A stretch of 64,000 nt of DNA, taken from NCBI RefSeq assembly GCF_003315075.1, contig NZ_QNRJ01000002.1, forward strand, positions 340,375-404,374, written 5' to 3'. The translations under genes and the position numbers were made by a program. Shown here piece by piece: positions 9,501 through 17,463 of this stretch (position 1 is the first letter of the stretch; each line of letters starts with the position of its first letter). Source of the stretch: Rossellomorea aquimaris. Its GTDB lineage: Bacteria; Bacillota; Bacilli; Bacillales; Bacillaceae_B. The notes beneath the pieces were generated by a model. That model was not told where the DNA came from. It did no database searches and saw only the letters and a list, made by a program, of their open reading frames with translations.

Positions 9501-10008
9501 CCCGTCCTCCGCCACCTAATGAAGCTTTGATGATGATCGGGAAGCCGTGGTCCTTCCCGAAGGCAATGACCTCTTCCAAAGTCTCTACGGGGCCATCTGT
9601 TCCAGGAATAACCGGTATATTGGCTAATTGGGCCTGATGACGTGCCTTTACCTTGTCACCGAACATATTTAAGTGCTCTGAATGAGGCCCTATGAAGGTG
9701 ATCCCCTCTTCTTCACATCGTCTGGCAAAATGAATATTTTCGGACAAGAAACCATAACCGGGATGGATGGCATCGACATCGGCGTTCTTTGCGATTCGAA
9801 TGATCCCCTCTATATCTAAATAAGCATCAATTGGTTTCATTCCTTCTCCTGTCAGGTAGGCCTCATCAGCTTTATATCGATGATATGCTCCCGAATCTTC
9901 TTTACTGTAAATGGCGACGGTTCTAATATTAAGCTCCGTACATGCACGAAACACACGGATGGCAATTTCACCGCGATTTGCTACTAATACTTTTTTGATT
10001 TTCTTCAA
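6568..10008 (-). CDS. pycA: Pyruvate carboxylase (PycA)
   Basis: Biotin enzyme converting pyruvate, bicarbonate and ATP to oxaloacetate, the main anaplerotic step. 1146 aa, full length. Domains in order: biotin carboxylase (about 1-455, ATP-grasp loop GGGGRGMR, YFIEVNPRVQVEHT), carboxyltransferase (about 530-810, TFRDAHQSLLATRVRT and HTHDTSGNG), conserved linker domain, and C-terminal biotinyl carrier domain with the biotin lysine in EAMKMETT. The start is a TTG preceded by AAAGGAGAG. It follows ftsW with its own upstream terminator, so it is probably transcribed alone, and is convergent with ctaA. Confidence 0.97.
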   Translation of the reverse strand: MKKIKKVLVANRGEIAIRVFRACTELNIRTVAIYSKEDSGAYHRYKADEAYLTGEGMKPIDAYLDIEGIIRIAKNADVDAIHPGYGFLSENIHFARRCEEEGITFIGPHSEHLNMFGDKVKARHQAQLANIPVIPGTDGPVETLEEVIAFGKDHGFPIIIKASLGGGGRGMRIVRNLESLKEAYERAKSEAKAAFGNDEIYVEKFVENPKHIEVQILGDEDGNIIHLYERDCSIQRRHQKVVEIAPSVSLSDQLREDICEAAVRLMDKVKYVNAGTVEFLVANEQFYFIEVNPRVQVEHTITEMVTGVDIVQSQLMIAEGHALHSSKLGIPVQEEIRTNGFAIQSRVTTEDPLNNFMPDTGKIMAYRSGGGFGVRLDAGNGFQGAVITPYYDSLLVKLSTWALTFEQAASKMVRNLQEFRIRGIKTNIPFLENVVKHENFITGKYDTSFIDTTPELFIFPKRKDRGTKMLSYIGNVTVNGFPGIEKKKKPVFSKPRIPALDLKQDFKPGTKQILDQHGAEGLVNWVKEQNSVLLTDTTFRDAHQSLLATRVRTNDLKQIAEPTSHLLPDMFSYEMWGGATFDVAYRFLKEDPWNRLLTMREDIPNVLFQMLLRASNAVGYKNYPDNVIKEFVEKSAFAGIDVFRIFDSLNWVKGMEVAIDAVRQSGKIAEAAICYTGDIEDPTRTKYSIDYYKNLAKELEASGAHILAIKDMAGLLKPQAAYRLISELKDTVSLPIHLHTHDTSGNGIYTYARAVEAGVDIVDTALSTMSGLTSQPSANTLYYALKGTEREPNVDIQSLETLSHYWEDVRKYYTDFESGMMSPHSEVYKHEMPGGQYSNLQQQAKAVGLGHRWEEVKEMYARVNHLFGDIVKVTPSSKVVGDMALFMVQNDLSEKDVIEKGEKIDFPDSVVELFEGYLGQPHGGFPKDLQSVILKGRTPLTVRPGELLDDVDFTALKEKLFEDLQRPVTSFDALGYALYPKVFMEYAHTMDQFGDISVLDTPTFLFGMRLGEEIEVEIETGKTLIVKLVSIGQAQADGTRIVYFELNGQPREIVIKDESIKSTVATKMKADAKNETHIGASMPGTVIKVIAEKGEAVEKGDHLMITEAMKMETTVQAPFAGVVKDIYVQNGDAISPGDLLIEVQKA

Positions 10009-10063
10009 TACACTCTCTCCTTTTGGCTATTCATGATTGAAAATCTCTGTAAAGCAGTCTATG

Positions 10064-10115
10064 AAAAAAGGGCTGACCCGAAAGATAATAAAGAAGTATC
10101 TTAGGGGGCAGACCC
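10064..10115 (-). terminator. Imperfect-stem terminator after ftsW
   Basis: On the minus strand GGG(T)CTG pairs with CAGCCC, and further in CCC pairs with GGG and AAGATA with TATCTT around a 9-nt loop; six T follow. The stem has bulges but the T-tract and position (36 nt after the ftsW stop) fit a rho-independent terminator. Confidence 0.6.
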
Positions 10116-10150
10116 TAGACTTAGAGTTTTAGATACTCTATCAAAGTGAC

Positions 10151-11368
10151 CTACATTTTTACACCATATATTTTTTTGCTATTATCCATATTCTCCGAAG
10201 GATAGCCATTTTCCTTCTTTATTTTATATTTTTCTTCATATTTTACAAACATCGACACATTCACAAGGACACCCATCGACAAAGATAGCACTAATAATGA
10301 TGATCCTCCATAGCTGATGAATGGAAGTGGGACACCTGTAATCGGAATTAGTCCCGATACCCCTCCTAAATTAATGAAGGCTTGAATACCGATCATACTG
10401 GATATTCCGATGGCCAGCATCGTTCCAAACGGGTCCTGGCATTTAACTCCCGTATATATCCCCCGAAGCACGATATAAGAGAGTCCGAGTATGACGAAGC
10501 TTACACCGAATACACCTAATTCCTCAGCAATGATAGCCATAATGAAATCCGTTTGCGGTTCAGGAAGATAACCCAGCTTTTGAACACTCTGCCCTAATCC
10601 AAGCCCTTTTACCCCTCCAGAACCAATGGCAAGGTATGAGTTCACCAAGTGGTAGCCTTCCCCTTGGGCATATTTAAACGGTGATAAATACGCTTCAATC
10701 CTGCTAAGCCTTTCTCTTGTAAAAATAAAGCCTCTTGCAAGGTATATGACCGGTGACAGTACGACCAACAGACCTACTCCCAGACCAGCCAGCTTGGAGA
10801 ATGTTTTAAAACTGATCCCTGAACAGGAAATAACGATTGCTCCAATGGCGAAAATGATAGCCGCCGTACCAAAGTCAGGCTCTAAAAAGACTAAAAAACA
10901 TATAAAACCTAAAAATAGTAATGGCGGGGCAAGGCCCTTATTAAAATCATCTATGTATGCCTGTTTCTTGGAGTATACAGAGCCAAGATAAATAATGACG
11001 GCAAGCTTGGCGAACTCCGATGGCTGAATGGGCATGAAACCTAAATTAATCCAGCTTTTTGCGTTATTTACTTCATAACCGAAAATATGGACCCCGATTA
11101 ATAATCCGATAACGATAAACATGAGTCCCTTGATTATTTTCCCCACTTGGAATGCTTTGTATGGAAACCATGCTGCTATCGTAAAGGCAAAGAACCCGAT
11201 AAGAATATTGATCATCTGCCTTTTATAGAAATGGTCACTTTCCCATCCAAATCGTTCTACAGCCATGACCATACTCGCACTATAAATCATTACCAGACCA
11301 AACAGACAAAGAAATACATATACAGCGATTAACGAATAATCATAGGACTTTGCTATTTTTTTAATCAT
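10151..11368 (-). CDS. ftsW: SEDS-family peptidoglycan glycosyltransferase FtsW
   Basis: Polytopic protein of the SEDS family (FtsW/RodA/SpoVE), 405 aa with about ten membrane helices. SEDS proteins polymerise lipid II; FtsW works with a class B PBP at the division septum. Family segments visible: YSASMVMAV near the first helix, KSWINLGFMPIQPSEFAKL, EPDFGTAAII, AEELGVFGVSFVI and GVPLPFISYGGSSLLVL. The neighbour pycA matches the position of B. subtilis ftsW, which favours FtsW over RodA or SpoVE. The C-terminal 30 residues are charged and cytoplasmic. Confidence 0.9.
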   Translation of the reverse strand: MIKKIAKSYDYSLIAVYVFLCLFGLVMIYSASMVMAVERFGWESDHFYKRQMINILIGFFAFTIAAWFPYKAFQVGKIIKGLMFIVIGLLIGVHIFGYEVNNAKSWINLGFMPIQPSEFAKLAVIIYLGSVYSKKQAYIDDFNKGLAPPLLFLGFICFLVFLEPDFGTAAIIFAIGAIVISCSGISFKTFSKLAGLGVGLLVVLSPVIYLARGFIFTRERLSRIEAYLSPFKYAQGEGYHLVNSYLAIGSGGVKGLGLGQSVQKLGYLPEPQTDFIMAIIAEELGVFGVSFVILGLSYIVLRGIYTGVKCQDPFGTMLAIGISSMIGIQAFINLGGVSGLIPITGVPLPFISYGGSSLLVLSLSMGVLVNVSMFVKYEEKYKIKKENGYPSENMDNSKKIYGVKM

Positions 11369-11430
11369 GACATTTCAATCCTTTTTCTCTTATATCATTT
11401 AAATTAATCCCAACCAGTCAGAATCTGTAA

Positions 11431-11470
11431 CAAAAAAACTCAAACAACAGATCTATGTATTGTTTGAGTT
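11431..11470 (-). terminator. Terminator after ylaN
   Basis: On the minus strand AACTCAAACAA, a 12-nt loop, TTGTTTGAGTT, then a T-tract. It lies 12 nt after the ylaN stop and separates ylaN from ftsW. Confidence 0.85.
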
Positions 11471-11482
11471 GTCATGACTATT

Positions 11483-11764
11483 TTACTTTTTTGTAGATGC
11501 TTCATGAAGGGCAGAAAGTTGTCTTTCTAAAGAATCAATCAGCTCTTTTCCATCTTGATCATCTACTAATCCTAAACGGACTGCAAATTCTATTTCACGA
11601 GATAATCCGAACATTTGGGTATCCAATACTTCCTCATAAAGAGGACATTGGGGCATCGTTAAATTATCCATTTGTACTTTAATAAGTTGTAAAATCTTTT
11701 CTGCGTCGGCCTTTAGCAGTTCATAGGCTTTTTCTCGATGATTAATTGTCATTTCTGACGCCAC
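11483..11764 (-). CDS. ylaN: YlaN family protein (UPF0358)
   Basis: 93 aa, highly charged, predicted all-helical, cytosolic, no membrane segment. Clear match to the YlaN family by sequence (N-terminal [15 protein letters not shown], then [30 protein letters not shown]) and by location next to ftsW. YlaN of firmicutes has been reported to bind iron and to relieve repression by Fur; that function is from knowledge of the family, not from this sequence. The start is a GTG preceded by GGGGGGA. It has its own terminator. Confidence 0.9.
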   Translation of the reverse strand: MASEMTINHREKAYELLKADAEKILQLIKVQMDNLTMPQCPLYEEVLDTQMFGLSREIEFAVRLGLVDDQDGKELIDSLERQLSALHEASTKK

Positions 11765-11901
11765 AGTGATCCCCCCATTCCGAACAAATAGCTTTCCTGT
11801 CTTAAAATTTTATCGTTAAATCAGAGAAATTGCAAGAAAAATAAGTGTATTCCCCGGGATTCTATGACAGAAATTCGAATTATTATTTCGGAGGGATCCT
11901 C

Positions 11902-12030
11902 ATGAAAATTCTTTTACAAATACCTATCCGAAAACTCCCTAAAAAAACATCCCTTTACGTGACATGGCATGACCCTTCTTTAAAAAATACTCCAGGAATA
12001 TTCATCACTGAGCATTTCAAGAAGCTTTAG
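11902..12030 (+). CDS. Possible 42-aa basic protein overlapping the 3' end of glsA
   Basis: Short ORF on the plus strand with a strong ribosome binding site (GGAGGG six bases before ATG). The product starts [20 protein letters not shown] and is basic; I recognise no family. Its last 51 bases overlap the convergent glsA coding region, so part of its codon pattern is constrained by glsA. No promoter or terminator was clear. It may be chance; an in-frame ATG at 11845 would extend it to 61 aa but has no good site. Confidence 0.3.
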   Translation: MKILLQIPIRKLPKKTSLYVTWHDPSLKNTPGIFITEHFKKL

Positions 12031-12903
12031 CCCTGCACTGCTATTCCCGACATGGTCTAGTGCAGGACCAAAGATACCGATTCCACACTTCCCGGGAATA
12101 GCACCCATGATCCCACCTGACACTCCACTTTTCGCCGGAATACCCACTTTAATGGCAAATTCTCCGGAAGTATTATACATCCCGCACGTAACCATGAACG
12201 TTTTACAAATTCTCGCAACATCTCTCGTAATAATTTCGCGCCCGCTTTCAGGGTCAACGCCATCATTGGCAAAAACCGCCCCCATCTTAGCAAGGTCGAC
12301 ACAGCTCATTTCCACCGCACATTGTTTTGTATACAGAACAAGTAAATCTTCGACATTTCCGGTAATCACACCGTGCTGCTTCATATAATAACAAAGCGAT
12401 CTGTTTAAATTGGCTGTTTGAAGTTCTGAATAAGCCACATCCTCATTATATGATACTTTGTCCCCGGTCATATGATTGATGAACTCTATTAATCGTTCCC
12501 ACTTTTCCATTCCTGTGTTTCCTTTAATCATATTCGTGACTGCGAGTGCACCAGCGTTGATCATCGGATTAAGGGGTTTCGAGGGCTTATGTGTTTCGAG
12601 CTTCGCTATGGAATTAAAAGGATCACCAGTAGGCTCCATGCCAACCTTGGAGAAGACATGATCCTCCCCATAGTCCATCAAGACAAGAGCAAGAGTAATG
12701 ACTTTCGATATACTTTGCAGTGTGAACTTCTTTAAATGATCTCCTGCATAACAAGAATGATTTTCCAAAGTATATATACTTATCGCCAAGTCACTTGGGT
12801 TTTGATCCTTTAATGCAGGTATATAATCTGCAACCTTTCCTTCAGCTGAAAAAGGTCTTGCTTTCTCCACTAATTCTTCCAACAGCTCCTGAGTTCTAAT
12901 CAC
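11980..12903 (-). CDS. glsA: Glutaminase (YlaM/GlsA type)
   Basis: Hydrolyses L-glutamine to glutamate and ammonia. 307 aa, the standard length of the serine-dependent glutaminase family with a beta-lactamase-like fold. The catalytic Ser64 and Lys67 are visible in [12 protein letters not shown]; other family motifs are [21 protein letters not shown] and [10 protein letters not shown]. The start is GTG with AAAGGAG eleven bases upstream. Position between ylaL and ylaN matches B. subtilis ylaM. Two overlapping cre-like sites lie just upstream (12955-12977), suggesting carbon control. Confidence 0.93.
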   Translation of the reverse strand: MIRTQELLEELVEKARPFSAEGKVADYIPALKDQNPSDLAISIYTLENHSCYAGDHLKKFTLQSISKVITLALVLMDYGEDHVFSKVGMEPTGDPFNSIAKLETHKPSKPLNPMINAGALAVTNMIKGNTGMEKWERLIEFINHMTGDKVSYNEDVAYSELQTANLNRSLCYYMKQHGVITGNVEDLLVLYTKQCAVEMSCVDLAKMGAVFANDGVDPESGREIITRDVARICKTFMVTCGMYNTSGEFAIKVGIPAKSGVSGGIMGAIPGKCGIGIFGPALDHVGNSSAGLKLLEMLSDEYSWSIF

Positions 12904-12954
12904 TATGGTATCAGCTCCTTTAGTCCTACCTTTAGTTTCCCTACTTTCACCGAT

Positions 12955-12977
12955 TGAAAACGTTGAAAATGCTTTCA
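12955..12977. promoter_or_regulatory. Two overlapping cre-like sites between glsA and ylaL
   Basis: TGAAAATGCTTTCA (12964-12977) matches the cre consensus TGWAARCGYTWNCW at 13 of 14 positions, and TGAAAACGTTGAAA (12955-12968) at 12 of 14. They are 52 bp or more upstream of the glsA start and just upstream of the ylaL promoter. Confidence 0.4.
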
Positions 12978-12984
12978 GCTTTGT

Positions 12985-13013
12985 GTGACAAACCTTTAAA
13001 TAACAGATATACT
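12985..13013 (+). promoter_or_regulatory. Sigma-A promoter of ylaL
   Basis: GTGACA, 17-bp spacer, TATACT; the -10 ends 29 bp before the ylaL ATG, a short leader with the AGGAGGAG site. Confidence 0.7.
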
Positions 13014-13042
13014 GATACTATCAGCGAGAGGAGGAGTCTCAA

Positions 13043-13540
13043 ATGGAAAGCATAGTACCCATAAAAGGTAAGGTGAAATTCACAATAACCCTGGATTCCG
13101 GCGTTTGGATATTTGATGATCGAAAAGTGGATTTAACTACATATTTTGATGAAGTAAATGAGAAGATCGACGAATTGGAAGAATATACAAAAGCCGTATC
13201 CAAGCATTGGTCACGGGAAATTCAGGAAGGTGCAACCTATCCCCCGACACTAAAGACAGAGAAAAAGTATGAAAAGGAAAAGATTTTAAACGGTTCATTC
13301 GCTATTCCGTTTGCACCTTTTCTTACAAATGCGGAACCTCTCGAGAATGCGTTATCTCTTGTGATTGAAACAGAAACGGATGAACATCGCATGGATCTTG
13401 CACACGCAGATCAATTACTCATCGGGTTCTCAAAAGACGGAAAGCCACTAAAGGAAACTGGCCCCGTTCATATCTACTACAAAGACGGATCAAATAGAGA
13501 AACCCCCATTACCGATGTAAGAGCCTTTCGGGTAGAATAA
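13043..13540 (+). CDS. ylaL: YlaL family protein, function unknown
   Basis: 165 aa soluble protein, no signal peptide or membrane helix. It begins with a beta-rich segment (VKFTITLDSGVWIFDDRKVDL), has a charged helical middle (EVNEKIDELEEYTKAV) and ends in a predicted beta-rich half. Sequence type and position between glsA and the PhoH-like gene fit B. subtilis YlaL, whose role I do not know. Strong AGGAGGAG site, own promoter at 12985 and terminator at 13567, so it is probably monocistronic. Confidence 0.82.
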   Translation: MESIVPIKGKVKFTITLDSGVWIFDDRKVDLTTYFDEVNEKIDELEEYTKAVSKHWSREIQEGATYPPTLKTEKKYEKEKILNGSFAIPFAPFLTNAEPLENALSLVIETETDEHRMDLAHADQLLIGFSKDGKPLKETGPVHIYYKDGSNRETPITDVRAFRVE

Positions 13541-13566
13541 GAACATCAAGAAAGCGCGATATTGAT

Positions 13567-13602
13567 AAAAACCGGTCCAGGAACCCCTGAACCGGTTTTT
13601 TC
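13567..13602. terminator. Terminator between ylaL and the PhoH-like gene
   Basis: AAAACCGGT, inner CAGG/CCTG pair, ACCGGTTTTTT: strong GC stem with A and T tracts, usable by both convergent genes. Confidence 0.88.
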
Positions 13603-13635
13603 ATACGTTATTATTGTGTTTAAAATACGATTGTA

Positions 13636-14964
13636 TTAAAGAAGATCAGCAGCAAGTTGAGCAAGGCCCGATCTTTCACCTTTCATGAGCTTAACATGCC
13701 CGGCCAGTTTTTGATCTTTAAATTTTTCTACCACATACGTTAAGCCATTATTGTATTCATCCAGGTATGGATGATCGATCTGAGCTGGATCTCCCATCAA
13801 AACGATTTTACTTCGCTCTCCCACCCTGGTTAAGATCGTTTTCACTTCATGTTTCGTTAAGTTCTGGGCTTCATCAATGATGATATATTGATCTGGAATG
13901 CTTCTACCCCTTATATAAGTTAAAGCTTCCACTTCAATTGAACCCATACCCGCGAGGATATCATCCAGCTCCCCAGGCTTCTTCGTGTTGAATAAGTATT
14001 CGAGGTTATCGAAAATGGGCTGCATCCAAGGTCTGAGCTTTTCTTGTTTTTCCCCTGGAAGATAACCAATATCCTTACCTACCGGGACAATTGGACGAGC
14101 CACAAGCAGTTTATTGAATTTATTGAAGTCCTCTGTCTGAAGGAGACCTGCGGCCAAGGCAAGCAGGGTTTTTCCGGTCCCGGCTTTTCCAATCATGGTG
14201 ACCAGCGAAATATCATCTCTCAGTAACAGTTCAGTTGCCATTGTTTGCTGAACATTGCGGGCCTTGATTCCCCACATATGCTCTTGGTCATAGACCAGCT
14301 TCTTCACTTTAAGACCTGATGCATCCACCATTCCAAGCGCCGAAGCAGAGCTTCCGAGAGCATCCTTCATAATGAGGAATTGATGGGAATAAAATCGTTG
14401 TTTCGTTATATCGGTAAGGGTGAGTTCCCCTTTATCATAAAATTTGTCCAGTAACTCTCTCTCGGTGTACAGTTCAATAAAACCTGTGTAAATATCGTTT
14501 ACCTCGATGACCCGGTCACTCAGAAAATCCTCTGCCTGTAATCCCAACGCATCAGCCTTTACCCGAACGAGGGTGTCTTTACTAACCAGAATGACCGATT
14601 TCCCATCCTTTTTCGCTTCTTCTTCGAGAGATAAGTTTTTTGCTACGGCAATAATCCTGTTATCGTTTGTTTTCTCTAAAAAGATTTCCTGAAGCTGCTG
14701 AAATGAGCGGTGATTTAGTTCAATCCTTAGTGATCCTCCCGTATATAGGGGGATTTTTTCATGAAGTTTTCCTTGTTGCCGTAAATTATCTATCAGCTTC
14801 GATACATGTCTTGCGTTTCTTCCGATTTCATCCATATAACGCTTTTTGGAGTCCACTTCTTCTAAAACGACTGCAGGTATAACCACCTCATTATCTTGAA
14901 ACGAAAAGATGGCTTGTGGATCTTGTAATAAGACATTGGTATCTAATACATAAATTTTATTCAA
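13636..14964 (-). CDS. ylaK: PIN domain-PhoH ATPase (YlaK, PhoH2 type)
   Basis: 442 aa. N-terminal PIN nuclease domain (IYVLDTNVLLQDP with the acidic metal ligands, later NDNRIIAVA) fused to a PhoH P-loop ATPase (Walker A GKAGTGKT, Walker B YIIIDEAQN). Related PhoH2 proteins unwind and cleave RNA. I start it at the TTG at 14964 because AGGAGG lies seven bases upstream; an in-frame ATG at 15012 would add 16 residues without a site. The chosen length equals the typical YlaK length. Divergent from ylaJ. Confidence 0.92.
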   Translation of the reverse strand: MNKIYVLDTNVLLQDPQAIFSFQDNEVVIPAVVLEEVDSKKRYMDEIGRNARHVSKLIDNLRQQGKLHEKIPLYTGGSLRIELNHRSFQQLQEIFLEKTNDNRIIAVAKNLSLEEEAKKDGKSVILVSKDTLVRVKADALGLQAEDFLSDRVIEVNDIYTGFIELYTERELLDKFYDKGELTLTDITKQRFYSHQFLIMKDALGSSASALGMVDASGLKVKKLVYDQEHMWGIKARNVQQTMATELLLRDDISLVTMIGKAGTGKTLLALAAGLLQTEDFNKFNKLLVARPIVPVGKDIGYLPGEKQEKLRPWMQPIFDNLEYLFNTKKPGELDDILAGMGSIEVEALTYIRGRSIPDQYIIIDEAQNLTKHEVKTILTRVGERSKIVLMGDPAQIDHPYLDEYNNGLTYVVEKFKDQKLAGHVKLMKGERSGLAQLAADLL

Positions 14965-15068
14965 ATCGATGCCTCCTGCTCCTGATTTCTTATTACTATT
15001 GTATGTAGCCAATGTTGATCCGGTTATTCCCAGCTACTCAAATAGGACGGCCCGTTTCTTAAAATATA

Positions 15069-15074
15069 TGAATA
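15069..15074 (+). promoter_or_regulatory. TGAATA element upstream of ylaJ, possible sigma-G -35
   Basis: TGAATA matches the forespore sigma-G -35 class; about 17-18 bp downstream only a weak -10 (AAAATTA) is seen. YlaJ is a spore protein in B. subtilis, so forespore expression is expected, but the -10 is poor. Confidence 0.25.
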
Positions 15075-15142
15075 AACGTATAAAGATAGAAGAAAATTAC
15101 ACAATAAGAAAAGATATTGATTCTAAATCGGGAGGTATTCAC

Positions 15143-15745
15143 ATGTTTAAACTCATCTCTCTACTTGTGGTAACCATCATTCTTGGTGCCTGCGCCAATA
15201 AGAATGAGGTCGGGTATGATAATGATTCAAACAGTAACAACAGTAAACCGATCACTGTACAGGATAGCAATATCCAACATACTGAACGAAAATCAGGACA
15301 GCAAATTTCAAGGCATTTAGTTGACCTGACGACGAGTGTACCAGATGTTAAAGACGCAACAGCTGTAGTATTTGGTAAATATGCGTTTGTTGGAATAGAT
15401 ATCGATTCCGACATTGAGCGCTCACAAGTCGGTTCAATCAAATATTCTGTAGCAGAAGCTCTTCAAAAAGACCCATATGGTGCAGAAGCCATCGTCATCG
15501 CTGACCCGGATCTTTATGCCCGTTTGAATGAAATCAGCAAAGACATTCAACGGGGTGAGCCTGTCCAGGGGATTATGAACGAACTGGCTGACATATCCGG
15601 CAGGCTAATGCCTGAAATCCCTCGATCGTTAAAGCAAGCAGATCCAGAAAATGCTCCGAATGAACCAAAAAAGAAAATGAATAACACCAAAGAGAAACAA
15701 CTTAGGGAAAAACAGGAAAATCAGACTTACGATAAGATTGAATAA
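15143..15745 (+). CDS. ylaJ: Sporulation lipoprotein of the YhcN/YlaJ family
   Basis: 200 aa lipoprotein: signal peptide with lipobox LGAC (Cys17), a polar Asn/Ser-rich linker, the YhcN/YlaJ domain (about residues 55-155, VPDVKDATAVVFGKYAFVGIDID-like region) and a Lys/Glu-rich C-terminal tail. Family members sit in spore membranes and affect germination or outgrowth. The ATG at 15143 has GGAGG upstream; an earlier in-frame start at 14969 would overlap the ylaK start and destroy the signal peptide. Divergent from ylaK. Confidence 0.9.
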   Translation: MFKLISLLVVTIILGACANKNEVGYDNDSNSNNSKPITVQDSNIQHTERKSGQQISRHLVDLTTSVPDVKDATAVVFGKYAFVGIDIDSDIERSQVGSIKYSVAEALQKDPYGAEAIVIADPDLYARLNEISKDIQRGEPVQGIMNELADISGRLMPEIPRSLKQADPENAPNEPKKKMNNTKEKQLREKQENQTYDKIE

Positions 15746-15775
15746 TCCTTTAGATCACTTAACAATATGAGAAAA

Positions 15776-15814
15776 AGCCATGAAAAAGCTTAGTACTAAG
15801 CTTTTTTCATGGCT
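15776..15814. terminator. Long palindromic terminator between ylaJ and an FMN-binding protein gene
   Basis: Near-perfect palindrome with outer arms AGCCATGAAAAAGCTTAGT and complement. It overlaps the last codons and stop of the minus-strand gene and serves both genes. Confidence 0.88.
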
Positions 15815-16251
15815 TCAATTACTTGACGGTCCAAACGGTCCGCGGCCGCCTTATCATATGTCTTCACATAGGCAGGTTCTGTCGATATTTTCGATCCATA
15901 GAACATGACATCTCTTACTTCATTGATAGCAAGTTTAACAAGAGTCAGCTTTAAAGGCACTCCTACCAGTTTTTCCTCAGAAACCCCTGCTTTTCCGCTT
16001 ATGGAATAGGTTGATTCATTTGCTATCAGATTCACAACGGCAAGTGGATTGCTCTTTAAATTTGCGACAATCCGGGAGCGTTGATCAACAGCAAATAACA
16101 ATGTGTGTTCGTCCTTTGCATAAATCCAAGAGATCGCACTTACATTTGGTCCATGCGTTTGGTGATCAATTGTCGCGAGTGTAACAAATTTTTCTGATTG
16201 AAGTTCTTCAAAAAGTGCAGGAATCAAGCTGGGTTCCACTTGGTTAGCCAT
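15796..16251 (-). CDS. Pyridoxamine 5'-phosphate oxidase-like FMN-binding protein
   Basis: 151 aa, a split-barrel flavin-binding protein of the PNPOx-like superfamily: FVTLATIDHQTHGPNVSAISWIY, then HTLLFAVDQRSRIVANLKSNP, the strand order typical of the fold. Related small proteins bind FMN, F420 or heme; substrate cannot be read from sequence. No membrane segments. ATG with AAGGGGGGA upstream. It lies between ylaJ and ylaI, where B. subtilis has no such gene, so it is a local insertion or a loss in B. subtilis. It has a candidate own promoter (16319-16346). Confidence 0.75.
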   Translation of the reverse strand: MANQVEPSLIPALFEELQSEKFVTLATIDHQTHGPNVSAISWIYAKDEHTLLFAVDQRSRIVANLKSNPLAVVNLIANESTYSISGKAGVSEEKLVGVPLKLTLVKLAINEVRDVMFYGSKISTEPAYVKTYDKAAADRLDRQVIEAMKKA

Positions 16252-16318
16252 ACAATCCCCCCTTATGCAGACTCATTTTTTCTCTGTTAGTGTTTCATTT
16301 CATTCTTGATTCACCTTG

Positions 16319-16346
16319 ATTATACTATACCAAATTCTATTGTTAA
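16319..16346 (-). promoter_or_regulatory. Promoter of the FMN-binding protein gene
   Basis: On the minus strand TTAACA, 16-bp spacer, TATAAT (consensus -10), 67 bp before the start codon. Confidence 0.6.
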
Positions 16347-16440
16347 AAGCATACAGGAAAGTTAAATAAAGCGTTTGACTATACTACATGATATACTAAA
16401 AAGACTAGACTTATGATTAGAACAAATTGAGGTGTAATGT

Positions 16441-16641
16441 ATGAGAGTAAAATGTGCTCTATGTGAAGTGATAGAAAGTATTGATGATTATTCCTTACAA
16501 GCGAAGAAATTGCGTAACCGGCCCATTCATACCTATATGTGTGATAAGTGTCATGTTCGTATTAAAGAAAAGACGGAAGAACGTGTGTCGAGTGGGAATT
16601 TCAGGTTTTACCGTTCTCCTCAAGTAGAAGATGACTTTTAG
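16441..16641 (+). CDS. ylaI: YlaI family zinc-ribbon protein (DUF2197)
   Basis: 66 aa with two Cys pairs, KCALCE and MCDKCH, that probably bind one zinc ion; basic and charged elsewhere. Length and Cys spacing match YlaI/DUF2197 proteins of Bacillus, function unknown. GAGGTG lies upstream of the ATG. The following membrane protein gene overlaps its last 11 bases, implying co-translation. Confidence 0.88.
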   Translation: MRVKCALCEVIESIDDYSLQAKKLRNRPIHTYMCDKCHVRIKEKTEERVSSGNFRFYRSPQVEDDF

Positions 16642-17083
16642 ACAAATCGGTTCAGGAACGCTTATTGGTCTTGTTTCCGGTACCTTGTTAGGATTGTTTC
16701 TAAAATGGATGCAAGTATTAACTGGCATCAAGGTATACGTCCTGTTATTGAATGTGGATTTCATCCCTGGCTTCGGTAATAAAGACCTGCCTGAATGGGT
16801 GGAGTGTTTGTTTCACTTGGTTATTTCATGTGCGATCGGGGTAGTGTTCGTGTACATGATGGAAAAGCTGAAAGTTTCTAGTAGTGGCTCTTGGCTTCTC
16901 TCCCTTGTGCTGACAGTCCCGACTGTGTTTCTGTATTTCCCTCTTTCGCACCTGGCAATTAAAGATGTACCCGGTCTAATGTATGGTGAGGCAATTTTCT
17001 TATGGACAGCTGGACATATCCTCTACGCTCTGTCTTTACCCCCACTATTTCATCTATTTTCTGCACGAGGTTCATCCACATAA
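16631..17083 (+). CDS. Four-helix membrane protein, function unknown
   Basis: 150 aa with about four hydrophobic segments (roughly 10-30, 58-78, 86-106, 118-140) and no catalytic motif I recognise. It resembles small multi-helix membrane proteins of the YagU/DUF1440 kind only in general character, so I give no family. It overlaps ylaI by 11 nt in a different frame with a weak site (AGTAGAAG), so translation is likely coupled to ylaI. A strong terminator follows. Confidence 0.7.
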   Translation: MTFRQIGSGTLIGLVSGTLLGLFLKWMQVLTGIKVYVLLLNVDFIPGFGNKDLPEWVECLFHLVISCAIGVVFVYMMEKLKVSSSGSWLLSLVLTVPTVFLYFPLSHLAIKDVPGLMYGEAIFLWTAGHILYALSLPPLFHLFSARGSST

Positions 17084-17086
17084 CGA

Positions 17087-17128
17087 AAAAAAGCTGTAGT
17101 CTCATTCATTAGAGACTACAGCTTTTTT
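17087..17128. terminator. Bidirectional terminator
   Basis: AAAAAAGCTGTAGTCTC, 8-nt loop, GAGACTACAGCTTTTTT. Ends the ylaI-membrane protein transcript on the plus strand and typA-ylaH on the minus strand. Confidence 0.92.
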
Positions 17129-17132
17129 CAGC

Positions 17133-17441
17133 TTAAAACGTGCCTTTTTTCTTCTCGTTCGTTAGTCGAATCTTATAGATCACTAAGATAAGAGCTGCAA
17201 CGACCAGACCTTCTGCTACTGGTAAAAAGATACCCAGAAACGTTAATACGGTACATCCCAGAATAAGAAAAGAATAAATCAATATTGATTTCATCACCGG
17301 CAGTTTCTTCGCAAAACCGAGCTTATAAACTAAGATTGAGAGCCCTACTATGGTTATATAAAGCAACCACATACCCATTTCCGCGTTCTGATCAACACGA
17401 TAAAGGGATGCGAAAAAGGACAAACGCTCAGTTACATCCAT
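17133..17441 (-). CDS. ylaH: YlaH-like membrane protein
   Basis: 102 aa, three membrane helices (about 22-41, 48-70, 73-90) and a basic cytoplasmic C-terminus (NEKKKGTF). Fits the YlaH-like family and its conserved place immediately after typA; function unknown. Starts 22 nt after the typA stop with a GAGGGGGAG site and shares its terminator. Confidence 0.87.
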   Translation of the reverse strand: MDVTERLSFFASLYRVDQNAEMGMWLLYITIVGLSILVYKLGFAKKLPVMKSILIYSFLILGCTVLTFLGIFLPVAEGLVVAALILVIYKIRLTNEKKKGTF

Positions 17442-17463
17442 TTCCTACTCCCCCTCACTTAGT

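Noticed and set aside
10064-10115. Repeat element between pycA and ftsW
   Set aside because: First looked like a dispersed repeat, but it folds as an imperfect stem with a T-tract in the ftsW direction, so I call it a terminator.
14969-15142. Longer N-terminus for ylaJ from 14969
   Set aside because: Would overlap the ylaK start and bury the lipoprotein signal peptide, whose ATG has its own GGAGG site.
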